Of a stretch of 64,000 nucleotides of DNA, positions 44,601-52,029 are shown piece after piece. The DNA is from an uncultured Prevotellaceae bacterium (GTDB lineage: Bacteria; Bacteroidota; Bacteroidia; Bacteroidales; Bacteroidaceae), in contig CADAOD010000001.1 of the NCBI GenBank assembly GCA_902789415.1, positions 1 to 64,000 of the forward strand, given 5' to 3'. Numbering within the stretch: the stretch's first letter is position 1; each line of letters starts with the position of its first letter. The notes beneath the pieces were generated by a model, which saw only the letters and a list, made by a program, of their open reading frames with translations, made no database searches and was not told the origin of the DNA. Position numbers and translations under genes: made by a program.

Positions 44601-46395
44601 CGGCTATCGTACGGGGCTGGTTCTGCAACTGCTTCATCATGGTCTTCATGGCAGCCAGGTTCTTAGCCTCGGGCCACTGCTGATACATGCGGGTTACGAA
44701 ATGACCGGTACGGATATTATCAAGGTTGTAATCCAGGATGTTATAACCACGGATATCGCCCTTGGTGTTAATCATCGTATCGGTATATTCCTGACAGTAC
44801 TTGCGGATATCCTCGCCACCATATTTAAGATAGGTGTCGAGCATACCTTCCAGTTCAATACCCATTACATAGCTCCACTTGGGTTTCTGCGAAAAGTCGA
44901 GCAAAAAGCTCTTAGGGGTGCGCTGCATCTCGCTGTAGGTCATCCACTCAGAGTAGTTCTGATAAGGGGCCTTGAGCAGTGCAAGCGAACCATTGATAAA
45001 CAAACGGTCGAAGTTTACGTTGCGGGTCTTGCCGCTCATAAAGTTACCGCTCTTTACACCGTTGAAATGACAGTTCTTTACGTTGATGTCGTAAACAAAT
45101 GTATCCTCGTCCAGTCCGATAATCTGTACGCCGTATTTCGACTCCTGACTGGTGACATTCTCCATATATACGTTGCGTACGATGGGGTAGTAGCCACGGC
45201 AGCAAATCTCGTTGTGCTCGTAGTCGAGGTTAATTTTCAGTACACTCTCCTTACACTTACCAACGGTAATATTACGCATGTTGATATTCTCGATGATACC
45301 ACCACGGCAGCTGTTGGTCTTGATACGCAGTACACGTTCCAACTCAGGTGAGTCCATCACACAATCGTGGGCATACACATTCTGGCATCCGCCCGAAATC
45401 TCTGAACCAACTACCACACCACCATGACCGTTCTTCATCTCGCAGTTGCGGATGATGATGTTCTTTGATGGCATGTTACGCTCACGTCCATCGCGGTTAC
45501 GTCCACTCTTAATAGCGATACAGTCGTCGCCGGTGTTAAAGAAACAGTCCTCTATCAGCACACGGTCGCAGCACTCTGGGTCGCAGCCGTCGCCGTTAGG
45601 ACCGTCGTTAATCATCTTTACACGACGAACAGTGATATCGGTAGAGTGCAGGGGATGAATCACCCAGAAGGGCGAACGCAGCAGCGTTACATCCTCCAAC
45701 AGAATACCTTCGCACTTGTTAAAGCTTACCAACTGAGGGCGCAGACCATCCTTGGCTGTAAACACTCGCTCTGGGCTACGCTCACCTTTCTCATTATACA
45801 TAGGTATACCATCCTCACCATCCTTTAACAGTCGGGCACGTGAACCGCCACGCTGACTGATGGTGCCTTCTTTCCAACCAAAATGTGGATTACCATTCCA
45901 AGGCCACCATGTGTCGTTGCTGCCGCCACCATCAATGGTTCCCTTACCGGTAATGGCAATATCCTTAGCCTTGAAAGCATATACACAAGGCGAGAGGTTA
46001 AAGCATTCCAAACCCTCCCATGAGGTTTCTACGATGGGGTAGAGCTCTGGCTGGAAGGCGAACTCGAGTACGGCACCTTCCTGTACCTCCAGGTTCACAC
46101 CACTCTTCAGTTGGATGGCACCTGTCAGGAACTTCTGACCAGCGGGAATTACTACGCGACCGCCGCCTTTCTTCGAGCAGAGGTCGATAGCCTTCTGGAT
46201 GGCTTTCTGGTTCTTGGCTGCTGTATTGTTGGTCTTAGCGCCATACTTAGTGATTACGTATGCCTTGTCGGCAAATTGAGGGGTACGGATACTCTGCTCA
46301 ATCTGACGATACTGAGCCTCGTCCCACTGCTGAGCAGCTGCTAACAGAGGTGTCAGCACGCAGAGCATCACAATCTGAAAAAATCGTTTAATCAT
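41605..46395 (-). CDS. Three-part pectinase fusion: GH28 + GH105 + unassigned (alpha/alpha)6-like domain
   Basis: This 1596-residue exported protein has a signal peptide (about 1-21). The GH28 beta-helix (about 45-475) has all catalytic signatures: Asp269/Asp272 in NGDGCDP, Asp290/Asp291 in TGDDC, His324 in NGHGGV and R357-I358-K359. GH105 (about 490-880) is an unsaturated rhamnogalacturonyl hydrolase type, with Asp615 in VWLDGIFMG and His690 in HCWGRAQGWYSMALIEVL. The third part (about 885-1596) starts SSLSVGNGHFATTVDI and includes NSWFGRPHLEMTWWHAVDF, TGSFLIWQQPHYIYLAEEMYR and LPSGHNFQTADRLRIYLPGNGALL. It resembles six-hairpin glycosidases of the GH65/GH95 type, but I cannot name a family. 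GH28 and GH105 could act in turn on backbone pieces. It is probably monocistronic, with its own promoter at 46442-46472. Confidence 0.88.
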   Translation of the reverse strand: MIKRFFQIVMLCVLTPLLAAAQQWDEAQYRQIEQSIRTPQFADKAYVITKYGAKTNNTAAKNQKAIQKAIDLCSKKGGGRVVIPAGQKFLTGAIQLKSGVNLEVQEGAVLEFAFQPELYPIVETSWEGLECFNLSPCVYAFKAKDIAITGKGTIDGGGSNDTWWPWNGNPHFGWKEGTISQRGGSRARLLKDGEDGIPMYNEKGERSPERVFTAKDGLRPQLVSFNKCEGILLEDVTLLRSPFWVIHPLHSTDITVRRVKMINDGPNGDGCDPECCDRVLIEDCFFNTGDDCIAIKSGRNRDGRERNMPSKNIIIRNCEMKNGHGGVVVGSEISGGCQNVYAHDCVMDSPELERVLRIKTNSCRGGIIENINMRNITVGKCKESVLKINLDYEHNEICCRGYYPIVRNVYMENVTSQESKYGVQIIGLDEDTFVYDINVKNCHFNGVKSGNFMSGKTRNVNFDRLFINGSLALLKAPYQNYSEWMTYSEMQRTPKSFLLDFSQKPKWSYVMGIELEGMLDTYLKYGGEDIRKYCQEYTDTMINTKGDIRGYNILDYNLDNIRTGHFVTRMYQQWPEAKNLAAMKTMMKQLQNQPRTIADKVYWHKAIYAYQVWLDGIFMGLPFRTLTAPITTTAKDAKKGAINKIYDDAVNQLKITYERTLDPKTGLNRHAYDETRNTFWADKTTGLSQHCWGRAQGWYSMALIEVLDALPENYARRQEVIDLLKKDLDAVIKWQDKKTGVWYQVMDQPGREGNYLESTCSSMFAYVLLKAYNKGYLGTKYRDAGIKAYKGIINNFIRVNEDKTISLTQCCSVAGLGPAATPEVQAALKKINPKAKVNENTRRDGGYNYYLSEPIRDNDAKGVGPFIWASLEMEQLGYNINNVTASIDRHAVVNRNNPIITKTDALSSLSVGNGHFATTVDITGLQSYPEDYKQGVPLCAMSDWGWHQFPNTKGLKPSESEKAFDFGHGHQEVYAVEYKKAEDGRHKEATEYLRVNPHRLNLGALGLHFTDANGTPIALNQLTNIRQEQKLLDGEIESVFTADGQKVEVTTGVHPAKDALYARIVSPLLKAQRATIHLRFPYPTGKHADDASDWNQPDKHQSVIVEQSAQKALIKRTIDATTYYVLLQWEGQATLNQCDNHEFELTANEDVLTVSAEYLSTLPTTQALAFEYDQYHKATLRHWGAWWNAGAIVDFSQCTDPRAKELERRVVLSQYLTKINCANNMPPQETGLTYNSWFGRPHLEMTWWHAVDFTLWNRPEVVAQMLQWYNTVAYPVARQIAQRQGFKGVRWMKMTDPWAGEAPSNTGSFLIWQQPHYIYLAEEMYRAKPTAETLKAYGEQVEATAEFMADYVTYDAKQKRYILKGATAMQECMTKDISYNQPFELAYWQYGLKVAQQWRERQGKARIAKWDDIIAKLSPLPETDGIYIAGIQIGSDKNHEAFDPFDATSKKVETFADKCRNDHPAVLGACGLLPASTLYNKEQMQHTLDWVMQNWNWQTTWGWDYGMIAMTAARLGQPETALKALLIDTQKNTYLPSGHNFQTADRLRIYLPGNGALLTAVAMMCAGWDGCNQPLNPGFPKDGSWNVRWEGLQKMQ

Positions 46396-46441
46396 CTGTA
46401 TTTAGTAACGTTTATTAGTTTGCAGTCTTGCAATTTTGCTG

Positions 46442-46472
46442 CAAATATACAACAAAAGCGCAAAACTACAAA
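46442..46472 (-). promoter_or_regulatory. Promoter of the GH28-GH105 fusion gene
   Basis: On the minus strand a -33 TTTG (46472-46469) and a -7 TATATTTG (46449-46442) are separated by 19 bases, the usual Bacteroidetes spacing. The start codon at 46395 is 46 bases downstream. Confidence 0.7.
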
Positions 46473-46481
46473 CTTATAGCA

Positions 46482-46504
46482 ACGTAAAATCTACGTAAAC
46501 GTTA
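46482..46504. promoter_or_regulatory. ACGTAAA direct repeat / TACGTAAACGTT operator-like site
   Basis: ACGTAAA occurs at 46482-46488 and 46493-46499, 11 bases apart (about one helical turn). The second copy is part of TACGTAAACGTT (46492-46503), a near-palindrome. It lies 9-34 bases upstream of the -33 element of the fusion gene and shares 11 bases with the core of the palindrome at 41536-41564. It is a candidate activator or repressor site. Confidence 0.45.
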
Positions 46505-46509
46505 TCTTG

Positions 46510-49344
46510 TTAGAGTAAATCTTTGATGAATCGCGGGGTATATCCCTTTTTGCTCTTGGCTACTTGTTCGGGTGTGCCGGCACAGAGAATCTCGCCACCA
46601 CCGCGACCGCCTTCTGGACCGATATCGATAATCCAGTCGGCCTGACGGATTACATCAAGGTTGTGCTCGATGATAATCACAGTGTTGCCACGATCCACCA
46701 ACTGTTGCAGCACCTGCATCAGGATACGGATATCCTCGAAATGCAGACCGGTTGTGGGCTCGTCGAGAATATACATGGTTTTACCTGTATCGCGTTTTGA
46801 GAGTTCGGTAGCCAGTTTGATGCGCTGACTCTCACCACCAGAGAGGGTGGTGGAGGGCTGGCCTAACTTGATATAACCTAAGCCTACATCCTGTATGCTC
46901 TTGATTTTACGTAGGATGTCGGGCACGTTCTCGAAGAACTCCACAGCCTGATTGATGGTCATGTCGAGCACATCGGCTATCGACTTGCCTTTATATCGCA
47001 CCTCAAGGGTTTCGCGATTATATCGCTTGCCATGACAATCCTCGCAAGGCACCTGGATGTCGGGCAGGAAATTCATCTCGATGGTCTTATATCCGTTTCC
47101 GCCACATGTTTCACAACGGCCACCCTTGACGTTGAACGAGAATCGGCCAGGCTTGTAACCACGAATCTTAGCCTCAGGCAGGTTTACGAACAGCGAACGG
47201 ATATCGCTGAAAACGCCTGTATAAGTGGCTGGGTTAGAACGAGGGGTGCGACCGATAGGACTCTGATCTACGCTTACCACCTTATCTATAAGGTCTAGCC
47301 CTTCGATGCTCTCGTAGGGCATGGGGCGCTTGAGCGAGCGATAGAAGTGGTGCGACAGAATGGGCTGCAACGTCTCGTTAATGAGGGTACTCTTACCCGA
47401 GCCGCTCACACCGGTAACCACAATGAGCTTACCCAATGGGAATTCGGCATCGATATGCTTGAGGTTATTACCTGTACAACCCTTCAGCACCAGACTCTGA
47501 CCAGAACCCTTTCTTGGGGTGAGCGGTGCAACGTGAGTGGTGAGCGATTTGTTGAGGTATTGGGCTGTGAGGGTATTGGTCTTCAACAGCTCGGCTGGGG
47601 TGCCTTGGAACACCACCTCGCCACCTTTACGACCGGCACGTGGACCGATATCTACAATATAATCGGCACTACGCATCATATCCTCGTCGTGTTCTACTAC
47701 AATCACGGTGTTACCTATGTCGCGTAGTTCCTTGAGCGAGTTGATGAGTCGCTCGTTGTCGCGCTGGTGCAAACCAATAGAGGGCTCGTCCAGAATATAA
47801 AGCACATTCACAAGTTGCGAGCCAATCTGTGTGGCCAGGCGAATGCGCTGACTCTCACCACCCGACAGTGTAGCCGACTGGCGGTTGAGCGACAGATAGT
47901 CGAGACCTACATCAAGCAGGAAATCCAAACGGGTCTTGATTTCCTTCAGAATCTCCTTGGCGATGGTATATTCTTGTTTCGATAAATTCTTTCCAATTTC
48001 CAGTTCGTCAATCCACTTACGCAAATCAATCAGGTCCATATTGGCCAGATCGGCTATGTTGCGACCACCGAACGTATAGGAGAGGGCCTCGCGATTCAAT
48101 CGCTGACCGTGACACTCTGGACAGGTAATTTCGGCCAGGAACTGATCGGCCCACTTCTGTCCGGCTGATGAATCGTCGTTCTCCATCACACCACGCAGGT
48201 ATTTGATGATGCCATCAAACGCTACAAAATAGTCGCTCGATGTGTGTACCAGCTCCTTGTCTATGCGTACATCTTCTAATGAACCATAGAGCAACTCGGT
48301 CATGGCATCATCGGGGATTTCGGCAATAGGGGTATTAAGGTCGCACTCGAACTTCTTTAATATAGCCTCAACCTGCCAGAAAATCATCTGGTTCTTGTAT
48401 TTACCTAATGGCACAATACCGCCCTCACGGATGGTAGCCTGCTTGTTGGGAATCACCTTGTCGAGGTCGATCTCGTTGATAACACCCAAACCCTTACAGT
48501 GCGGACAAGCGCCTTGGGGCGAGTTGAACGAGAAGGTGTTGGGGGCAGGATCGCTATAGCTGATGCCTGTGGTGGGGCACATCAATCGCTTGGAGAAATG
48601 CTTCACAGAGCCAGTGTCCTGGTCGAGAATCATGATAAGTCCATCGCCCTGTTTCATGGCCAGCGAGATAGACTTCTTGAGGCGCTCTTCATCGGGCGTA
48701 TCGGGAACCTTGAGTTTGTCAACCACCACTTCAATATCGTGATTCTTGTAGCGATCCACCTTCATGCCCTGTACAATATCAAGCATCTGACCATCCACAC
48801 GGATGTGCAGATAGCCCTTGCGGCGCATACTCTCGAACAGTTCGCGGTAATGACCTTTACGACTGCGAACGAGTGGTGCCAGAATGTAGATTTTATGTCC
48901 GGCATAGTCGTGCATAATCATATCCAGTACACGCTCTTCGGTGTAGCGTACCATCTCCTCGCCTGTGGCAAAGCTGTAGGCACGACCGGCTCTGGCAAAG
49001 AGCAAACGCAGATAGTCGTAAATCTCGGTGGTGGTGCCGACGGTTGAACGTGGATTCTTGTTGGTGGTCTTCTGCTCGATGCTGATAACTGGCGACAGAC
49101 CGGTAATCTTATCCACATCGGGGCGCTCCATACCGCCTAAGAAGTTGCGGGCATAGGCCGAGAATGTTTCGATATAGCGGCGCTGACCTTCGGCAAAGAT
49201 GGTGTCGAAGGCTAGCGACGATTTGCCGCTGCCGCTCAAGCCCGTAATCACCGTAAGCGAGTTGCGGGGAATCTCTACATCAATATTCTTTAAGTTGTGT
49301 ACGCGAGCACCGTACACATTTATCTTTTCATCTTCTCTGTTCAT
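46510..49344 (-). CDS. uvrA: UvrABC excinuclease subunit A
   Basis: This 944-residue cytoplasmic DNA-damage recognition ATPase is the first subunit of nucleotide excision repair and works with UvrB and UvrC. It has two ABC ATPase modules with Walker A motifs GLSGSGKSS (N-terminal) and GVSGSGKST (about residue 640), two signatures [14 protein letters not shown] and [14 protein letters not shown], and Walker B stretches [15 protein letters not shown] and [14 protein letters not shown]. Cysteine pairs CPHC, CPEC and CETC...CEDC correspond to zinc modules. Length is normal. The start at 49344 overlaps the end of the upstream CHU_C gene by 17 bases, so it is probably transcribed from the promoter at 49752-49781. 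Confidence 0.98.
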   Translation of the reverse strand: MNREDEKINVYGARVHNLKNIDVEIPRNSLTVITGLSGSGKSSLAFDTIFAEGQRRYIETFSAYARNFLGGMERPDVDKITGLSPVISIEQKTTNKNPRSTVGTTTEIYDYLRLLFARAGRAYSFATGEEMVRYTEERVLDMIMHDYAGHKIYILAPLVRSRKGHYRELFESMRRKGYLHIRVDGQMLDIVQGMKVDRYKNHDIEVVVDKLKVPDTPDEERLKKSISLAMKQGDGLIMILDQDTGSVKHFSKRLMCPTTGISYSDPAPNTFSFNSPQGACPHCKGLGVINEIDLDKVIPNKQATIREGGIVPLGKYKNQMIFWQVEAILKKFECDLNTPIAEIPDDAMTELLYGSLEDVRIDKELVHTSSDYFVAFDGIIKYLRGVMENDDSSAGQKWADQFLAEITCPECHGQRLNREALSYTFGGRNIADLANMDLIDLRKWIDELEIGKNLSKQEYTIAKEILKEIKTRLDFLLDVGLDYLSLNRQSATLSGGESQRIRLATQIGSQLVNVLYILDEPSIGLHQRDNERLINSLKELRDIGNTVIVVEHDEDMMRSADYIVDIGPRAGRKGGEVVFQGTPAELLKTNTLTAQYLNKSLTTHVAPLTPRKGSGQSLVLKGCTGNNLKHIDAEFPLGKLIVVTGVSGSGKSTLINETLQPILSHHFYRSLKRPMPYESIEGLDLIDKVVSVDQSPIGRTPRSNPATYTGVFSDIRSLFVNLPEAKIRGYKPGRFSFNVKGGRCETCGGNGYKTIEMNFLPDIQVPCEDCHGKRYNRETLEVRYKGKSIADVLDMTINQAVEFFENVPDILRKIKSIQDVGLGYIKLGQPSTTLSGGESQRIKLATELSKRDTGKTMYILDEPTTGLHFEDIRILMQVLQQLVDRGNTVIIIEHNLDVIRQADWIIDIGPEGGRGGGEILCAGTPEQVAKSKKGYTPRFIKDLL

Positions 49345-49732
49345 CTCCTCTTAGTAAGTTTACGTCTTTGCGTATGTTGTATATCACATCGTCGGTGCCA
49401 CGAGCTTTAACCAGCACAAAGTAAACACCAGGTTTTACGTCGCTACCATTGTAGGTTCCATCCCAACCTTCGGCAGGGTCTGTCCACTCATAGAGCTTCT
49501 GTCCCCATCTATTAAATATGTACGCGCGGAACTCCGAAAGGTTACGGTACTCTTTGGCCTTGTAAATGTCGTTATGCCCATCGTTATTTGGAGTAAAGGT
49601 GTTCGGCATAATCAGCTTACTTTCGGCGCCAGTAGTGGTAGTCGAATCGGTGACTGTCGAATCAGTCTGTGCGCAGACCGAAAGCGAAGCAAACATGACC
49701 AAAACGGTTAGAATTATCTGTCGAAATATCAT
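49328..49732 (-). CDS. Small exported protein consisting mainly of a CHU_C (type IX secretion, type B) sorting domain
   Basis: This 134-residue protein has a signal peptide (about 1-21, ASLSVCAQ), a short Thr/Ser-rich linker ([13 protein letters not shown]) and then a complete gliding-motility-type C-terminal domain (about 41-125, [65 protein letters not shown]). In the family this domain is the sorting signal at the end of large type IX secretion cargo. Here there is no cargo. It is the first gene of a unit with uvrA, which it overlaps by 17 bases. Function unknown; a small secreted or surface protein is likely. Confidence 0.85.
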   Translation of the reverse strand: MIFRQIILTVLVMFASLSVCAQTDSTVTDSTTTTGAESKLIMPNTFTPNNDGHNDIYKAKEYRNLSEFRAYIFNRWGQKLYEWTDPAEGWDGTYNGSDVKPGVYFVLVKARGTDDVIYNIRKDVNLLRGDEQRR

Positions 49733-49751
49733 TTTTTACTCATTTAAAGTG

Positions 49752-49781
49752 CAAAGATACTAAAAAATTGATAATTCACAA
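49752..49781 (-). promoter_or_regulatory. Promoter of the CHU_C protein - uvrA unit
   Basis: On the minus strand a TTG (49781-49779) and a -7 TATCTTTG (49759-49752) are 19 bases apart. The ATG at 49732 follows after 19 bases. It overlaps the AATT repeat and lies back to back with the plus-strand promoter at 49781-49811. Confidence 0.6.
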
Positions 49782-49797
49782 TTGATATTTGATAATT
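49766..49797. repeat. AATT heptad repeat in a divergent promoter region
   Basis: AATT occurs at 49766, 49773, 49780 and 49794, with a degenerate copy (ATTT) at 49787, all in 7-base register. Unlike the other blocks it does not follow a stop codon but lies between two divergent genes and overlaps their predicted -33 elements. Confidence 0.65.
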
Positions 49798-49811
49798 ATT
49801 TAGTACTTTTG
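49781..49811 (+). promoter_or_regulatory. Promoter of the LysM - barrel - POT - nhaC - EEP operon
   Basis: A TTG (49782-49784) and the -7 box TACTTTTG (49804-49811) are separated by 19 bases, fitting the Bacteroidetes pattern. The ATG at 49839 follows 27 bases later. Confidence 0.6.
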
Positions 49812-49838
49812 TACGCGAAATGACTAAATTTTGAAAAT

Positions 49839-51191
49839 ATGACGCGAGTTTTAAGATATTTTTTGTTCTTAGTCGCCCTCTGTTTGGCAGTTGGTGTGGC
49901 CTCGGCGCAAGAGAGTGGACAGATACGTGGATTGCATAAAGTGAAGAAGAAGGAAACCATCTTCGGCATATCGCGTATGTACGATATCACTATCGAGCAG
50001 CTGATGAAGGCTAACCCCGAGATGAACACACCAGGCTATGAGTTGAAGAAGGGCGACGTGCTGAAGATTCCGTTTGCTACCCAGCAGGTAGCTGCCCCTG
50101 TGGTAAAAGAATCCGATATGGATGCCGTGGATGATGTACGTAAGCGTGCCATCCGTTTGGGTGTGATGCTGCCGCTGCACAATGTGAATGGCGATGGCAA
50201 ACGCATGGTGGAATACTATCGTGGCGTATTGATGGCTTGCGACAGTCTGAAACAGCGTGGCATTTCTGTTGATATTCATGCTTGGAATGCCGCTGAGGAC
50301 GGTAATATCAACCAGATACTGAATGATGAGGCTGCTGCCAAGTGCGACCTGATTATCGGTCCGCTCTACTCTAAGCAGATGGCTGCTCTGTCGGCATTTG
50401 TCGAGAAGCATAAGATTAAACTTCTTATTCCGTTCTCAATCAATGCGCCCCAGTTAGCCGATAATAAGTACATCTATCAAGTGTACCAGAGTCATATTAC
50501 CCAGAACTCGGCCACTATCGAGCATTTTGTAAAAGGATTCAAGAACTACCATACAGTCATTATCGACTGCAACGATTCTACCAGTAATAAGGGTGAGTTT
50601 ACCACAGCTCTGCGCCGCCAGTTGGAGCAGCAGAATATGACATGCAATATTACCAATTTGAAGTCGGGCGAGAGTGATTTCTCAAAGGCATTTAGTCGTA
50701 CCAAACCTAATGTGGTGATACTGAATACCGGTCGCTCGCCAGAATTGGGTGTTGCTTTCTCTAAGTTGAATGGCTTGAAGGTAACCGATCCTGATTTGTT
50801 AATTACCATGTTTGGTTATACAGAGTGGTTGATGTACACCCGTACGCATCTGGAGAACTTCTATAAGTTTAACACCTACATTCCGTCGGTGTTCTACTAT
50901 AATCCACTGTCGGCATCAACCAAGCGCCTGCAGCAGAAGTTCCGTTGGAATTTCCATACCGATATGCAGAACAATCTGCCACGCTTTGCACTTACCGGTT
51001 TCGATCATGCTTACTTTTTCCTGATGGGCTTGCATCGCGAGGGTCGTAAGTTCTTGGGCGACGAGAGTAATCCCGATTATGTGCAGACACCGTTGCAGTT
51101 TGAGCGTTATGGCAATGGCGGACTGCGTAACCATACACAGTTATTTGTTCACTACACTCGCGATAGCCGTGTGGAAACGATTAAGTTCTAA
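49839..51191 (+). CDS. LysM domain fused to a periplasmic-binding-protein (type 1) fold
   Basis: This 450-residue exported protein has a signal peptide (about 1-24), one LysM peptidoglycan-binding domain (about 34-84, HKVKKKETIFGISRMYDITIEQLMKANPEM...LKKGDVLKIPF) and a type 1 periplasmic binding fold (about 105-435, IRLGVMLPLHNVNGDGKRMVEYYRGVLMACDSL, CDLIIGPLYSKQMAALSAFVEKHKIKLLIPFS, and NVVILNTGRSPELGVAFSKLNGLK). The arrangement suggests a sensor or binding protein held at the cell wall. No ABC permease is nearby, so a transport role is doubtful. It is first in a plus-strand operon; the outer-membrane barrel gene starts 3 bases after its stop. The ligand is unknown. Confidence 0.88.
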   Translation: MTRVLRYFLFLVALCLAVGVASAQESGQIRGLHKVKKKETIFGISRMYDITIEQLMKANPEMNTPGYELKKGDVLKIPFATQQVAAPVVKESDMDAVDDVRKRAIRLGVMLPLHNVNGDGKRMVEYYRGVLMACDSLKQRGISVDIHAWNAAEDGNINQILNDEAAAKCDLIIGPLYSKQMAALSAFVEKHKIKLLIPFSINAPQLADNKYIYQVYQSHITQNSATIEHFVKGFKNYHTVIIDCNDSTSNKGEFTTALRRQLEQQNMTCNITNLKSGESDFSKAFSRTKPNVVILNTGRSPELGVAFSKLNGLKVTDPDLLITMFGYTEWLMYTRTHLENFYKFNTYIPSVFYYNPLSASTKRLQQKFRWNFHTDMQNNLPRFALTGFDHAYFFLMGLHREGRKFLGDESNPDYVQTPLQFERYGNGGLRNHTQLFVHYTRDSRVETIKF

Positions 51192-51194
51192 AGA

Positions 51195-52019
51195 ATGAGT
51201 GATGTAAGGATGATAAAGCGAATATTTTTTATATTTTCATTTTTCCATTTTTTCATAGCAGCGGCAGTTGCTCAGGTGGGCGACTACCGTAATGATTTGG
51301 CTGTTGGTGTTAACGGCGGTTATATCATGAGTAATGTGTCGTTTGTATCAAAGGTGCCTCAGTCAATGTTAGGTGGCATTACCGGTGGTATTACGGCCCG
51401 TTATACCTGTGAGAAATATTTCAGCAGTATATGTGCCGTAACAGCTGAGCTGAACTTTGCGCAGATAGGTTGGAAGGAAAAGATTTGGGATATGAACGAT
51501 CAGCCAGTACCCCTGCATACCGATCTTTCGCAGAATCTGGAATATCAGCGTAAAATGACCTACGTGCAGATTCCGTTGCTGGCCCGATTGGGTTGGGGAC
51601 GTGAACGTAATGGCGTGCAGGCCTTTATCCATTTAGGTCCCCAGATAGGCTTTTACCTGAGTGATAAGGTGGATAGTAATTTCGATGTGCGCGATCCGGC
51701 TTTTAACCCTGCTATCAATAATGGCAAATTCGGACCTGACTATCTGTATGGCAATCTGCGTGCTTCGCATGTGGTGGCGCAGGATACCATGGCTATCGAG
51801 AATAAGTTCGACTATGGTATTGCCGTCGGTGCTGGTCTGGAGTTCAGTAATCGTCATTTCGGTCATTTTATGATAGAAGGTCGTTACTACTACGGTTTAG
51901 GAAATATATATGGTAACACCAAACGCGACTATTTTTCGCGTTCAAACTTCGGTAACATCGTTGTTAAGTGTACCTATCTGTTTGACATCATCAGAACAAA
52001 GAATTCTAAAATCAAATAA
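51195..52019 (+). CDS. Outer-membrane beta-barrel protein, PorT-like family
   Basis: This 274-residue exported protein has a signal peptide (FFIFSFFHFFIAAAVAQ) and a pattern of amphipathic strands typical of small Bacteroidetes barrels: LAVGVNGGYIMSNVSF, GGITARYTCEKYFSSI, AVTAELNFAQIGWKEK, YVQIPLLARLGWGRE, AFIHLGPQIGFYLSD and FGHFMIEGRYYYGLGNIY. The family includes PorT of the type IX secretion system, but members are diverse, so no specific role is assigned. An alternative start at 51210 would shorten the N-terminus by five residues without affecting the signal peptide. Confidence 0.8.
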   Translation: MSDVRMIKRIFFIFSFFHFFIAAAVAQVGDYRNDLAVGVNGGYIMSNVSFVSKVPQSMLGGITGGITARYTCEKYFSSICAVTAELNFAQIGWKEKIWDMNDQPVPLHTDLSQNLEYQRKMTYVQIPLLARLGWGRERNGVQAFIHLGPQIGFYLSDKVDSNFDVRDPAFNPAINNGKFGPDYLYGNLRASHVVAQDTMAIENKFDYGIAVGAGLEFSNRHFGHFMIEGRYYYGLGNIYGNTKRDYFSRSNFGNIVVKCTYLFDIIRTKNSKIK

Positions 52020-52029
52020 ATAATTAATT

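Noticed and set aside
44386..45351. Plus-strand open frame of 321 codons within the GH28-GH105 fusion gene
   Set aside because: Antisense to conserved GH28/GH105 sequence; hydrophobic composition is a by-product of the complement.
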